From the NCBI RefSeq assembly GCF_901709675.1, contig NC_051096.1:7717001-7781000 (forward strand): 64,000 nt of DNA, written 5' to 3'. The DNA is from Syngnathus acus (Eukaryota > Chordata > Actinopteri > Syngnathiformes > Syngnathidae). A program made the position numbers and the translations under genes. This document shows positions 1 through 24,397 of this stretch, one piece after another (positions within the stretch are counted from its first letter, which is position 1; each line of letters opens with the position of its first letter). Below the pieces are notes generated by a model, which was not told the DNA's origin, ran no database searches, and saw only the letters and a program-made list of their open reading frames with translations.

Positions 1-3280
<3,280 letters not shown>

Positions 3281-3469
3281 CGTCGCAAGTTGGTAAAGCG
3301 TGGCTCCACCAGTGGTTCTTCTCGCACACAAGCGGCTCCTCGTGGCTCAGCCTGTAGCCCGAATCGCAACCGAACGACACCGTGGACCCGATGGAGAAGT
3401 CCTGACCGTAGCGGATCCCGTTGACGGGAATCCCGGGGTCCAGGCACGAGTAGCTGTCCACCGTGACAC
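3281..3469 (-). CDS. csmd3: csmd3 exon: Sushi5
   Basis: 189 nt, symmetric phase 1-1, residues 765-827 plus one base of A828. Complete Sushi domain: cysteines in YSCLDPG, SFGCDSGY, LVCEKN and PTCDA. The double tryptophan KNHWWSH is, as I recall it, characteristic of CSMD3 and absent from CSMD1. Acceptor TGTTCCAG, donor GACG followed by GTAAGA. The following intron is 1221 nt. Confidence 0.96.
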
Positions 3470-3597
3470 CTGGAACATAAAATAATCACCGGTGAATGCT
3501 GACAGAAGCTATCAAGGTTAGAAAGGACGTCTGGCGGGTTCGAGATGTGATTCCAAACACCTACTGTGAGGTCAGTCAAAGGTTTTTTTGTACTTAC

Positions 3598-3785
3598 TCT
3601 CATATAATATCTTGAAGCCAGCATTGGAGCGGCTGTTGTCGGTGGTGAAGAGCAGGTAGAGGAAGTTGGTGCTGCTAAAGAGGAACTGCGGCACCTGGGT
3701 GCCGTTGAAGGAGCCCACCAGCGGAGAAAGGAGGTTGGGGCCGTCGTGGATCTCCAGGAAGTCGTAACCCAGTTCTGTCTGGAAT
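3598..3785 (-). CDS. csmd3: csmd3 exon: CUB5, second half
   Basis: 188 nt, phase 2 in and phase 1 out, residues 702-764 plus one base of S765. It contains the acidic site TELGYDFLEIHDGPN, the sequon NGT in FNGTQVPQF, and the closing strands FLYLLFTTD and GFKILYES. The E, YD and DG pattern is intact, so CUB5 may bind calcium. Acceptor CCCGCAG, donor GAGA followed by GTAAGT. 128 nt from the Sushi5 exon. Confidence 0.95.
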
Positions 3786-3897
3786 CTGCGGGGAAAGATT
3801 GAGATTGCCGTCATTGACATTTTGACGCAATTATTTGCATCGTGTTAAAAAAACAGTAGGGCAACACGGTGTGCGAGTGTTTTTTTGAAGCCACTCA

Positions 3898-4620
<723 letters not shown>

Positions 4621-4815
4621 CTTCACATTTGGGGATGGGCCCGCTCCACATGACCTTTCCTCTCTCCAGCTGGCAGGAAATGGTTTCGGTTCCTTGGGTT
4701 TTGATAAAACCATCCTCGCACACCACAGAAATGGAGCTGCCCAGCTGGAAGCTGTCTCCGAAGCGGCGGGCATTGATTGGAATGCCAGGGTCCGGGCACT
4801 CGTTGTGGCCAAACG
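4621..4815 (-). CDS. csmd3: csmd3 exon: Sushi4
   Basis: 195 nt, symmetric phase 1-1, residues 591-655 plus one base of A656. Complete Sushi domain with cysteines in NECPDPG, SVVCEDGF, ISCQLE and PKCEA, and tryptophan in VMWSGP. It has the longer loop IKTQGTE between C2 and C3 that marks this domain in CSMD proteins. Acceptor CCTAAAG, a weak one with a purine-rich last triplet. Donor GAAG followed by GTAAAAT. Flanked by introns of 499 and 583 nt. Confidence 0.95.
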
Positions 4816-5314
4816 CTTTAGGGGTGAAAAGTTACAAGGGGACAAAGATGGAATTGGACTGTGGTTGGAAATGTCATTCGATGGGATAAAACTCATATTT
4901 TACAGGCATCTCCACTTTGATTAAATTCGGCTTCACGACTTGGAAGCGTCGGCCTTGAAAAATATGTGCCCTTGTAATCTATCCGCTCCATATTCCAGCT
5001 CGTCCTTTTTAGGATTTTACTCGAATGCCTACTCGCTTGCTCGGGCGGACGATAGCAAAGCAAATCGGGTCGCTGATAAAAATCATGCGAGCGTGCCCGC
5101 CTTGGGGTATATGGTCCACTTCATCGTATTACAAGTCGCTCCGGTCCCGATTCCGAAACGGTCCCGAAAAGGGGAAGTAAATGACGAGCTCAGCGGCCCG
5201 GAAATAATCAAATGGGACACCGGTGTTTACGAGCTGGACGTAGGGAAGTGGAGGAAGGTTGGCAAAAGACATCAGAGTCATGATAGCCAGAAAGGGAGAA
5301 GAAGCGTGACATAC
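4816..5314 (-). other. csmd3: intron between CUB4 and Sushi4 exons
   Basis: A 499-nt intron. A 128-codon plus-strand open frame crosses it (4940-5326) but runs into the antisense of the CUB4 exon, and I do not regard it as a gene. Confidence 0.8.
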
Positions 5315-5641
5315 TGCTATAGGTGATGTTGAAGCCTCTCCCCGACATGGAGTGGTCCGCTTGGAACTCCAGCCTCAGCGTGTTGGTGTTGGACGTCAGG
5401 TGAGAGGGACTCTCGGCGCCCGAGAACCTGCCGACGACGGCGGTGTCGCCCGTCTCGCCGTCTTTCACCGTGAGCGCGTCGTAGGGTGCCTCCAGGTCAA
5501 AGTCGTTGAACGCCAAGTGGATGCGCGAGCCCGGTTCCGACTGGATGAGCCAGACGCAGTTCATGTTGTTGCTGTAGCCTTCCGGATAGTCGGGCGAGAG
5601 GACGGTTCCAGAAGGAGCCGTGAAGTTGGACATGCAGGGGA
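5315..5641 (-). CDS. csmd3: csmd3 exon: CUB4, complete
   Basis: 327 nt, symmetric phase 1-1, residues 482-590 plus one base of T591. The whole of CUB4 is in one exon, the only undivided CUB in the window. Visible elements are FPCMSNFTAPSG, LSPDYPEGY, MNCVWLI, the acidic site DLEAPYDALTVKDGE, and the closing GFNITYS. N-glycosylation sequons are NFT and NIT. The acidic pattern E, YD and DG fits a calcium-binding CUB. Acceptor ACTCAAG, donor AGCA followed by GTATGT. It lacks the intron that splits the other CUB domains after the acidic segment. Confidence 0.96.
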
Positions 5642-5807
5642 CTTGAGTTGGGGGAGAACACAAAGCAGCTTCCTGTTAAATATTCATGCCCACATCATCG
5701 CCGGTCATCATCTGCTCCGAGCTGTGGCAAACGTGGTCGCCATGGCGACTGGTCAGATAGAATGTTATCAGCCTCGCAGCAGGCGCCGAGAGTTGGGGAA
5801 AACTCAC

Positions 5808-5990
5808 AAATGCATATGGGAATGTTTGCCGACCACTGGTTGTTGTCCTGGCAGGAGATGCTTCTCTCCCCGATCAGCTCAAACCCAAACTGGCACTCGA
5901 AGCGCAGGACGCCGCCATTCAGGAAGCTGTCGCCCTCCCTTATTCCATAAAGGGGCGTCCCGGGATCGCCGCAGCTTTCCTTGTCTATTT
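5808..5990 (-). CDS. csmd3: csmd3 exon: Sushi3
   Basis: 183 nt, symmetric phase 1-1, residues 421-481 plus one base of F482. One complete Sushi domain: cysteines in ESCGDPG, RFECQFGF, ISCQDN and PICIF, with tryptophan in NNQWSAN. The stretch PGTPLYGIREGD is a CSMD3-like signature. Acceptor TTTCCAG, donor ATTT followed by GTGAGT. Only 166 nt separate it from the CUB4 exon. The opposite strand has a long open frame over this and the next exon, which I read as an antisense artefact of GC-rich coding sequence. Confidence 0.96.
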
Positions 5991-6888
5991 CTGGAAAGAC
6001 GTTGACGTTCTCGCATTTGTATTTCATTTTTGAAAGGGAAATAGACTTTTTCATATCTCGGATAGAAACAACCAGTTTTTTTTTAAATAGGGTCTCTTTC
6101 GATAATGGATTTTCCTAACTCCCTCGATGAGCAGGGGATCACTGGAGTTAGATGAAAAGATGTGCTATAATTCTTTATCCTCTGGGCTTTTTTTGACAAA
6201 AATACCTGGAAACTGTTTTAAATTGGAACAGGAAATACATCCTTTAAAAATCTTTTGGGACATGGCTGTGGGACACACATACACACAAACCAATGGGGAG
6301 AAGAGATGGGCTGAGGCGTTTGTGGATTTTGCTCCTCACAGGAGACCTGCTTTTAAAAAAAAAAATAAAAAAACGATAACATAAAGAAGCCTACGCCTCA
6401 TCGTTTTCTATTTTTTAACGAGGTGGCACACCTCACATTCGTTAAGATGTGCCGCTTAGATTGTGACTCACCGTTGGTCGCATTTTGCACAAGCAGCCGC
6501 CCAGGTTTTTGTAACACCCAAAAAAAAAAAGCAAAGAAAAAACATCGGAATGTAGACATTATTGAGGATGGAGAGAAAAATGGCTGCGGAAAAAAAAGAT
6601 TGCAATGTTGTTGCCTCAGGCAATATAGAGCAAAGTCAATGCTAAATCCAATAAAGAGGAGGATATGGGCTCCATAAAACCCGGCCAGATTTGAGTCATT
6701 TTCTTGTTAACCCTCCAACTAATGTATAAGGGGTGAATTTATAATGCTAGTTAGCAGCACAAGTCAAATTGTAGACTGTGAAAGTCTACAAGAAGCAAAT
6801 GGGCCGTAGTTTGGAACTAACTATAAAACCGCAATTCATCAATTTTTTTTTTACTGACGTCCTCATTAGTCAAATGTTTTTACAACGT

Positions 6889-6940
6889 GGGACTCAACCC
6901 TGAATGCTCTCAACTGCGAGGCAGACGTATAAAGCCCGTC
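6889..6940 (-). repeat. SINE-like head fragment (decayed)
   Basis: Read on the minus strand, GTCTGCCTCGCAGTTGAGAG followed by GGGTTGAGTCCC resembles the tRNA-like head of the fish repeat whose tail appears at 1071-1190. The last block resembles a polymerase III B box. It is short and diverged. Confidence 0.5.
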
Positions 6941-7825
6941 ACATTAAATTGCGCCGCTCTCCCGGCGCGGAAAGAACACCGTCTGCGTTTGCCGCATCAG
7001 ACAAACGACTCCGGGTTCGAATCCATCACTTCCCGCGCAGCGTTTCAAAGGAATTACCGTGGGCCGTCTGGCGATAAGGTTAGACGGCTCCCCGTTTGAG
7101 TCTGCGTGAAATGCCACCGTGTGGCCATAAGTCTTTTTTTAAAAAGTTGGCAAATGGCATTTGCGGGGAATCTATTTGGCCCTTTGGTTCTTGTTGCCCG
7201 CTTTCACTATTATTTACCGGATGGGAGGGGGGAGGTTGCCTTTTTTGCTGTATGTACACTTCTGTGTGTGTTTGTGTGCTTTGTGATATATTGCATTAAT
7301 TTCCGTCATGACACCGTCTTTATGAGAGGCGCCGACTCCACCAATCACTGCGCCCGACGCACAAGACCGGAGAACAAATGACTTTTGTAGGAATAATTCT
7401 ACAGTACGACAGCCATTGTGTGTATGCGGCGTGTGGAACAAGGCGTCTTTACGACGCACATGTACAGTAGGCGCATTTTTTCCCCCAACAACGTGTCAGG
7501 GGATTGCACCGGCCGCTCTCCTCTCGCCACTCATAAATATTCCATCACGCCAGGGCCGAATTGTTCACGCGAATACGCCATGCGATGACACTTAAAGATC
7601 CAAGAGAGAAGGGTAATAGATTTTGGGAGGATAATGAGATTGGGGGAGAAAGAAAAAAATGGACAGGTTGCTTTTGTGACCATTGTAAAATTGATCTGGC
7701 TGCTAGAATGCTAAAAGCACGGCGTTCTTGCGTGCTCTGAGCTTTTACTCCGTGCAATAAAGTGCCCGTTTCTGAGCTTTTACATGCTCGAAACAAAGAC
7801 CAGGATGCATTAAGGGATTAGGTAA

Positions 7826-7844
7826 AAAATAAATAAATAAATAA
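7826..7844 (+). repeat. (AAAT)n microsatellite
   Basis: About five AAAT units in an intron. Confidence 0.85.
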
Positions 7845-9826
7845 AGGGGTGGTAGGAAATCACCCCTTTTAAATGGCTTGTGAAAAGCAGTGATATATCG
7901 ACACAGTTCTGTATTAACAGCACCAAACAGGAATTTCTTTAATTATTAATGATATATATAACAAAAAATATTTGTAAATGATGAAGGTTAACAGCCAGCA
8001 CTCACTTGTGCCACTACTTTATACAATGCGAATGTTTCCAGCTTTTGAGGTCATATCAGAGCCTCAAGGAAAGTGAGATAACAGCTGTGTAATTGGGGAA
8101 CAGACAGACACAGCGCTTACATTTAACACCCATTCATTGCTCCGGCGTCGGGTGTTATTGAGATATAATTATGTGCACTCAGTTGTCTTTACAGGGTTCG
8201 CTACGGCATTTTGGTGGAGCTTACAATGCGGCTATTTTGTGGGATTTAGTAGAATCATCTTTGATAGTATCAAAATGACGATGACATCTGGACAAAGTTG
8301 TGAAGTTGAACACCAGACACTCACTTCCTTGACGCCTTTAAAACAATTGCCCTGCAATTTGAGAGTCTATTTTACAGATGAGAGTCATTTTTGCAAAGAT
8401 GTGAGAGCAGAGATCATTTTGACCTTGGCAGCTGTACTTAAAACTGTTCTGCTTTCTGACTGTCCTCAAAAGAAGCTAATGTTATAAGCAAAGTGGCGAC
8501 GACGCAAGCTAAAATCACGAGTGAGCCAGAAATACAACACGAGATCATCGTCAGAGAGAAGGGAAATAGAAATGAATGTCCATGTTGTATGCACCAGCAG
8601 GAACGCGGTTGCTTCCTGTTAGTTTATCAGCACAGGTCAATAATTCATGAGCAAAAAAAAAAATTATCCCGTTGACGGTTTTGTGATGAAGTAAGCTGGT
8701 TCGTCCTTCGCGGGTTACCTCGACAGCACAAACGCAGATGCCCAATGGGAGCCTTATAGACTGTAAACTTAGTCAAATTTATAGGCATGCCATGACTGAA
8801 TATTTTATAAAGTCATATTTCATGCTCTCTCGCTATCCACCAAGAGTGCTTTTTAAGATACTCATAATTAGCGACCTACGCTATGGCACTTTTGTGGGGG
8901 GGCTGAAGGACCCAAAAGCATTAACGAGCAACTTTTTTTTTCTTCCTCGTCTGTATTTTACAGGTGACAAGCGTCTCTTAATGAGCTCAGCAATGCTCAT
9001 AAAAGATTTGTTGTCCTCCAAATTACACGCCAAGTGCCAAATTAAATTAGATCCTGTTGGTCTCTCACGGGCTGATCCTCCTTGTTATTAAAACGATACG
9101 ACGGGGCATCATTCTTGTTCGTTTGGACGAGTCAGCAATAACGTTAAGCTCCCAAATTTTTCCTTCAAGAGAGCTTACATGCTTGAGTCTATAGAGAACC
9201 TGCCCACACATTAAACACAATCAGAGAAACTTTTGTGAACTGCCTATTCCTCAAAGTCTCTCTATGAGCGAGCTGTATTGTTAAACCACAAAAAAAAAAG
9301 AAAGCTCAGCCTGCACGAGGACCGTCACCATACCCTGTTAAAAAACCACTGGACATTTCTGGTGCTAATAAAATAAAAAAAAAAATCATATTAAAAGCCG
9401 TAAAACAGCAGATGAAGAACGTAAAATAAAATCTCAGATGAGACGGAATTAAGACTCGGGAAAATAGGGGAACATCCCCGAGAATTACTGTGTAGTAATA
9501 CTTTTTATCTGTTCAAGATATTACATATTAACCGATTCAAAGAGGAATACTACCTCAAGCCCAATATAATATTTGATGGCTTTATTCGACAACACTTGGA
9601 CTTTTTATGCTATTCGGGCTGCTGAAATTCTGAAATGCAAATTTATACATGTGCTCGGGTGCAGAGGAGAAAAAAATCTCAGCGGTGGAATGGAGCCATG
9701 TTTGGATCGTGCGGCCCGAATTGGTGTATTCATATTGCGGGCACAAACTCACTGAATCTTTAATGCAAATGTGATGTCAATAATGTTGCAGTGCTGCCTC
9801 AAATCTATAGCGGGGGGTCGGAGTGC

Positions 9827-9830
<4 letters not shown>

Positions 9831-9859
<29 letters not shown>
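9831..9859 (+). repeat. (GT)n microsatellite
   Basis: Pure GT for 29 nt, preceded by interrupted GTGC units. It reads as CA in the csmd3 transcript. Confidence 0.95.
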
Positions 9860-9860
<1 letters not shown>

Positions 9861-10191
9861 ATTGCAGCTGGCAGCAGAGACCAAGTGTTACCAGGTGGGT
9901 GAACTTGGCATTAATAATAGATGAACGAAAACATGGGGAGGAAGAAACGCGAGCGAATCAGACGGACGGAGTGACCGAGAGAGACCGAGAAGCAAGAATA
10001 AAACAAAAGAATGAAACATCAAAGAAAATAGGGACAAGTTATTTGCTGGAAAACAACACGATATGAGGCAAAATGAAAAGGTGAGGCTGCATACCACTGT
10101 GGGCTTTTACCCGTGAGGAATTGTACTCTTCACTCACCGAGATGTACATTCAATGCACATGCACTTGAGAAAATGCACATTTGTTTGATTA

Positions 10192-10464
<273 letters not shown>

Positions 10465-10467
10465 TTA

Positions 10468-18926
<8,459 letters not shown>

Positions 18927-18999
18927 TTAGACAAGTTAGGAGAAAAAGCTTTTGAGGAAAAACAACAGACCGATGTGTGACGGCTAGTGCAGACAATAC

Positions 19000-19087
19000 C
19001 TGAAGTCGTTGCCATGGCGTTTACCATTTTCAGGTTCTCCAGGGTCAGGGCAAGAGTTTGACGCCTGGCGCACACCACCTTCATTTA
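19000..19087 (-). CDS. csmd3: csmd3 exon: Sushi2, first part
   Basis: 88 nt, phase 1 in and phase 2 out, residues 237-265 plus two bases of S266. It finishes the linker with LNEGG and opens Sushi2 with SCPDPGEPENGKR, giving the first framework cysteine. Unlike the other five Sushi domains here, which are single exons, Sushi2 is cut by a phase 2 intron after DF. Acceptor CTTGTAG, donor CTTCAG followed by GTATTG. The intron to the next exon is only 90 nt. The AG left over is completed to serine by the C that opens the following exon. Confidence 0.94.
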
Positions 19088-21934
19088 CTACAAGGACACA
19101 CGGACAAGCAGGGACACAAGAGTCAGAAGCGGCTAGCTTAAAAATACATACTTCATGCACGGACAAGCAGGTGGCTAAACATACAAATGGAAAAACATTC
19201 TCCCAATATACCACAAGGATTAAAAGGAGACGCCATCTGAAAAGTGAATTTCAAATTCTACCCAGTTTTTCAGACTCGGTTGAGGTCTTGCCTCTCGTGG
19301 GAGTAGCCCTAATTCTACTTTACAATGGCGCTGGCACGATTTACACAGAAACAAAAAGTAACCCAACAAAGTACACCAGCAGGTAGTTTAGCGCTAAAAA
19401 ATTAAACGCAAAATCCTTAAAGTTTCAACAAAAACAATTGTCCGCCGGGAGAATACGTTTTCCGCGTCAAGGCAAGAATGAGAGATTAAAAGTGCAAAAC
19501 TAGTTTTTTCTCTCCCCGTTAAATCTTTGGAATATCATCATTGCGTGAATAAGTAACAACCCCATGGTGTGTCATGTTTGCACGACAGTTGTCCCTTCAG
19601 GAAGCCTCTAAAAATGGTGGCAAGGAAAAAAGTTGGCCTTCTTACACACTTGAAGATCATCTGAATAACTTGTTGAAAATAATACCTAATGAGGCCAGAA
19701 ATCCACTAAAATAGGTTACCATTGAACGAAAGATAAATGACTAACTCTATTATTCATGATGTTATATCTTATTATTCACAATATGAATGTGTTTGTCTTC
19801 CGGTCCCCCGCAGCTCTGGGAGGGAAGCCCGGAAGCGACTTTACTTGTCAAAAGTTTCCAAGACAGAAGGTCCGACCATTTCTTTCTCACTTTTACTCGT
19901 CAAAGAAACACAATACGTCGGGAGTCATAGCCGCCAGGCTTGTTTGCAATAATCGGCGGCAATTTGCGTTGGTATAGCTACGATGTTACTAATTCGGTTG
20001 CTTCACAATCCACGTTCCAAATACTTAACATGGCAGAATTGACATGAACATTACAAGCAGGCTTTTTTTTTTTGGGGTGTCGTGGCCAGCGAAAAAAATG
20101 CATCAGTGTACACTCAGCAGGTGGCGGTGGATGCGCGTGTGTTGTTTTGCCGACGGGCTAGTTTGTTGCTTTGCTGGAGCGGCTAATTTGGCCATCTGGA
20201 CTATTCGAACGGTGCACCCCGGAGGGACTAACTTATAGGCGCGTAAACGGCGTCACAGTGGCGCATACGTACGTCCAGGCAAATGCCGGGTTACGCCCGA
20301 CACGCGTGCATACTCATTTTGGTCGCTAAACTAGTCAGAAAGGAGAAAATGAACATCTGAAGCGATCATGGTAGTGCCATCTGTGGAAGTGTGACTGGGC
20401 GGCGACCTGTTAGGAACATGAACGGGCCTCTGTTTTGACTGACTCAACCGGCATTGGGGACATTCGACACAAGGGAGCGGTGGAGAACTCCCGAAAAATA
20501 ATTGAAATAAGTTTTGTGCCAATGCAGTAAGGTTGCTAACCAAAACAAAATTCAAGCGCAGAGCTAAAATTCCAGTCGACTGACATGGAATCATTCCAAA
20601 GTGTTGTGGTGCTTTCGCCAACTTTTGTTTCATATCTCCATAAAAGTCACTTTTGTTAACTTCTCAGTTCACTTGAGAAACTCCAACAGCAGATTATTGA
20701 GCCAAATAAATGCATCTCCACTAATGGTTGCTTCCACCCACCTGGTGTTGAGTAAATAACCGCCCCAGGACAGTATTTGCAGAGATACAGCGCGTCTGTA
20801 TTTATTTCTCGAAGTACATTGCTCATTCTTATTTGATGACAACATTGTGCTCTTTGACCAAACATCGGATTCCTAAATAGATCACGACGGGACTCGGAAT
20901 CCAATTAGGCAAAAAAGCGCCGACGAGCGCACTCTTGTAGCGCTGGCTCGTATTCATGCATCTGGAACGATGCGCACGACCGTACGACTGTGTCGGCGCA
21001 TGGCCGCGGGACTCAGAATGAAGTGAAAGGGAAAAAATAATAGCGTGCGTCGTCATAGTTACATGCAAAAAATATGTCTCAAAACAGCATGTCTGACAGA
21101 GAGAGTACAGGGAGGGAGTTGAAAAAGAAATGTGTGAAAGCACTCGAGAGTATATGTGATTATCGTGATCGCTGACAGCTTCAATGACTGGCAAGTCATT
21201 TGTAACAAAAAAAAAAAAGCTAACCATGTGGCTTTTACTCCACATGGAATCATATCAACTCATCTAACCACTGTGAAATGTCCTGTGAAGCATTCGCATT
21301 GTGATGTGATCATCCCGCCCTTGTATACGATTAGCCTGACCAGTGGGCAGGATTTATTTCAATCCAGGAGTCAGAACAAAGACAATATTGCATGCCCCAA
21401 TAATTAAAAATAATGTCCACTTTGCATTTGTGCTCCATGCTAATTTAAGACCTCCATGAATTCATATGTCCTGATTTTATAAGTTAGTGATTATGGCGTA
21501 TGATGACTTCCGCGAAGATTCTCGGCTTCAGACAAAGGAACGGAATTTAAATGTAAATGGAGAAGCCCCTGTCAGTAGCATTCTGGGAACAAAGATGACG
21601 CGATGGAGTAAAATTGAAAAGTTCTAAATGGGCCAGTCAAAAATTGATCAGGCTCATGATTAGAGGAAGACATGCTAAACTGAGACACAATCATCCAAAA
21701 TCCAGATACAAGAAACAAAACAGGCAAAATAAGTCACTCTTCAAAAGGATTTTCAACATATTTGTGCTTCAGATAAGCTTGGATAAACTGGATTGATCTG
21801 AGGCACTCAAGTGTTGAAAAGCCGTTTTTTTTTTTAAGCAAAAAGCAAGCAAAAGGAAGACAGAGACATGAAGAAGCAAGGCCATCAGCACATGTTAGTT
21901 CATTAGCCACAGTGACATTAAGATGGGAACTCAC
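19088..21934 (-). other. csmd3: intron between linker and Sushi2
   Basis: A 2847-nt intron without recognisable exon or mobile element. T and A runs occur near 20064 and 21208. Confidence 0.8.
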
Positions 21935-22012
21935 AGATTGAAAACTTGCCGCCGGAGTCTTTGCCAGGGAACAATTTAACGCCCCGCGACTTAAAATCTA
22001 CTGAGCGCTTCA
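21935..22012 (-). CDS. csmd3: csmd3 exon: basic linker
   Basis: 78 nt, symmetric phase 1-1, residues 211-236 plus one base of L237. It encodes a lysine/arginine-rich, non-globular linker between CUB2 and Sushi2: VKRSVDFKSRG, then KLFPGKD. It has no cysteine and no domain fold. The segment is conserved in CSMD proteins and distinguishes paralogues (DFKSRG and LFPGKD suggest CSMD3). Its sides match in phase, so skipping would keep the frame and join CUB2 directly to the Sushi2 leader. Acceptor TTCTGCAG, donor ATCT followed by GTGAGT. A run of 24 C in the transcript sits 108 nt upstream of the exon. Confidence 0.92.
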
Positions 22013-22120
22013 CTGCAGAAGAGAACAAAAGACAGAGAAAGAAATCAGAACAGATTGGATAAAGAGGTATGAATAAGAATCATAATAAGAACGCAAGAGA
22101 CAAGCCAGGAATGGGGGGAC

Positions 22121-22144
22121 GGGGGGGGGGGGGGGGGGGGGGGG
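22121..22144 (+). repeat. G24 homopolymer
   Basis: 24 consecutive G, read as C24 in the csmd3 transcript, 108 nt upstream of the linker exon. Such runs are length-variable and prone to assembly error. Confidence 0.9.
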
Positions 22145-24375
22145 CAAAAAGCGGACAGTTCTTCTCCACTTGCAATGCTGACAGAGGGAAGAACGCAAGC
22201 TCAGCAGAAAATGAGAGGCAAATAAATAAACACCAATTTCATGTCAGGGTGCCGCATTTGCGTAACAACAAAAGTAAGTCAGGTTAGAAAAAAAATAAAA
22301 TAGAGTTATCGGAATTGACCACTAAATAGAAACAATATTAGTTTATATTCGTCTGCAAAGCGATTCAATTTGTATCCGTCCGAGCTAATTCATTGGCCGC
22401 GTTTAGTGTGCGTCTTAAAACTGCGTGAATATGCATCAAAGTTAAACATCCCCATGGCGATGGAGGGCAAGATGTATATATACAACTAAGTAAGTGGTTC
22501 TTTTCAAACAAAGGAATGAACAAAAAAAAACTGGACTGAATTCGAGCAAACGTCAAATTTCGTTAGGCAAGAAGCCGTTCCGCCGTCTAATATTAGCTTG
22601 GTGCTTCTTAAGGACAATTTAGGTTAGATTTTTATTTATTAATAGACCACATTAGAAGAGTGTAATAGCAAGGGGGCACCCAGAGGGCTGAAACGATTTT
22701 ATTTGGAGGAAAGTCATATTTTAACAACGCCGAGCTTTTATGATTAGGTCACCACGTTCTCTGAGGAGCTTATTTAGGCAGACACACAAACAAGCACCGT
22801 TTAAACTCAACATTTGGGCTTAGTGTATGTTCTAATGTGGCCACATGAGGATGGCAATTACTATCTGCCACGGCTAAGAAGAAAAAGAAATATGGGAACT
22901 CAAACTCCATTCTTGCCATTTTGTGCTGCCCTGTTGAATAATGCTTGGGTAGCAGCGCTCTTGTCAATTTTTTATTTTTTTGAGTGACTGATAGTCGTTG
23001 TGGACCCTTGCCATGGCGACGGGTTGAAGGATTGCGCCGTCGTCTGTTCATTAAGAGTGGATCGTAACACCCCGCAGACACAGAAACTCATGAATAGGTC
23101 ATGCCGAGGGACGGCGGGCGCGTGATTGGTGGCTGGCGCCTTTGGGCAAGGAAACGCCATCGTTGGCACCTGGCACTTACGACTTGCATACTACAAGTGC
23201 TAGATTGACATATGAGTTTTATTTCAATTGGTAAGTATGCTGTATTTAACACAAGACATCCTCAAAGGACCCCAGTTTTTATTTTTCTCAGATGTTTTTG
23301 CATCTGACTGCACGCCATGTTTGCTTTTCAACGCGTGGAAGTCGCTCGTCTTTGAAGTCCGCCTAAGCGGTTTAGACACGGGAGATTTCAAGGAGGTTAA
23401 AGTTCTCATTTTTAAAACTGGGGAGTTTACAGGTAGAACAAGAAAACTGCCGGAATCTCCGCCAAGTTTTTAGTTACGCTGGCACCGTTAGAATTTCACT
23501 TTCACTGATGTTAGTGTTGTTGAACGGGAACCAAATTACAGATTTTTTTTTTTACCTTTGAATTTGCATATGGCAGCTTTTATAAAGTTTTAAAAATGCT
23601 AGCAAGTCCACGTCTCAAATGTGTGCAAAACAAACAGTATTTTGGCGCATACGGTGAGTCGTTCCTCGAGTTTCTACTGCTCCCTACTCCGACCAGCAGT
23701 AATGACAAAAGTTGACCTATTTCCAGGGAACCTGAACTGAAAAATTTGTGTCGCCATTTATTTTTGTGAGCATGTTGACAACTTCCAGCAGCGCGCCGCT
23801 ATTCCGCCTTTAATGGAATTCATGTTCCTTTATTCCTTTTACCGGTGGGAATGAGAAAGAGCCGCAGCCACCACCACCATCGCCTGCGAATAATGCATCT
23901 TCATACACAGTCGATGGTGCATTCGCTTGGATGTGATCCGTACATGAATAAAAGATCAAACCTGTGCCGTAATTAATCCACACTTAATAGCTTCTTTTTT
24001 CCTTTTCCCTTTGTGTAATTGCCCTGAGGCCTCAAATGCTAATTCACGAATATCCAAGCAAGGCAACAATTATTGTTTTAAAACATCAATAATTAAAAAA
24101 ACAAAACTCAAAAGGTCTTTGGAATCAGAACTGGTGAGATGGGGAGTTGCAAAACTCGAGACGTCTCCTTGATTATTCGAAATTACTAATGGACCCGCCT
24201 GGGCATCTCTTATCATGTTAGCACTAGCAGGAGGCTAAATACAGTAATTAAAATATTTGAAAATTAATTTCTCCAATACGTGTAATTATTAGAAAGTGCA
24301 TTCATAAATTGCATTATATTTAAAATGATTGTATTTATGAAACAGTATAATACACATCTATGTCTACAAATAATA

Positions 24376-24397
24376 TCAATAATAATAATAATAATAT
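24376..24397 (+). repeat. (AAT)n microsatellite
   Basis: About seven AAT units within an AT-rich intron. Confidence 0.85.

Noticed and set aside
5352-6005. 217-codon plus-strand open frame, the longest in the window
   Set aside because: It lies antisense to the CUB4 and Sushi3 exons and is explained by their GC-rich third positions. It has no recognisable domain.
23845-23895. Short AG ... GT flanked segment on the minus strand in the intron after CUB2, considered as the missing linker exon
   Set aside because: About 43 nt encoding mostly glycine and alanine, not matching the phase 1-1 requirement or any CSMD linker.
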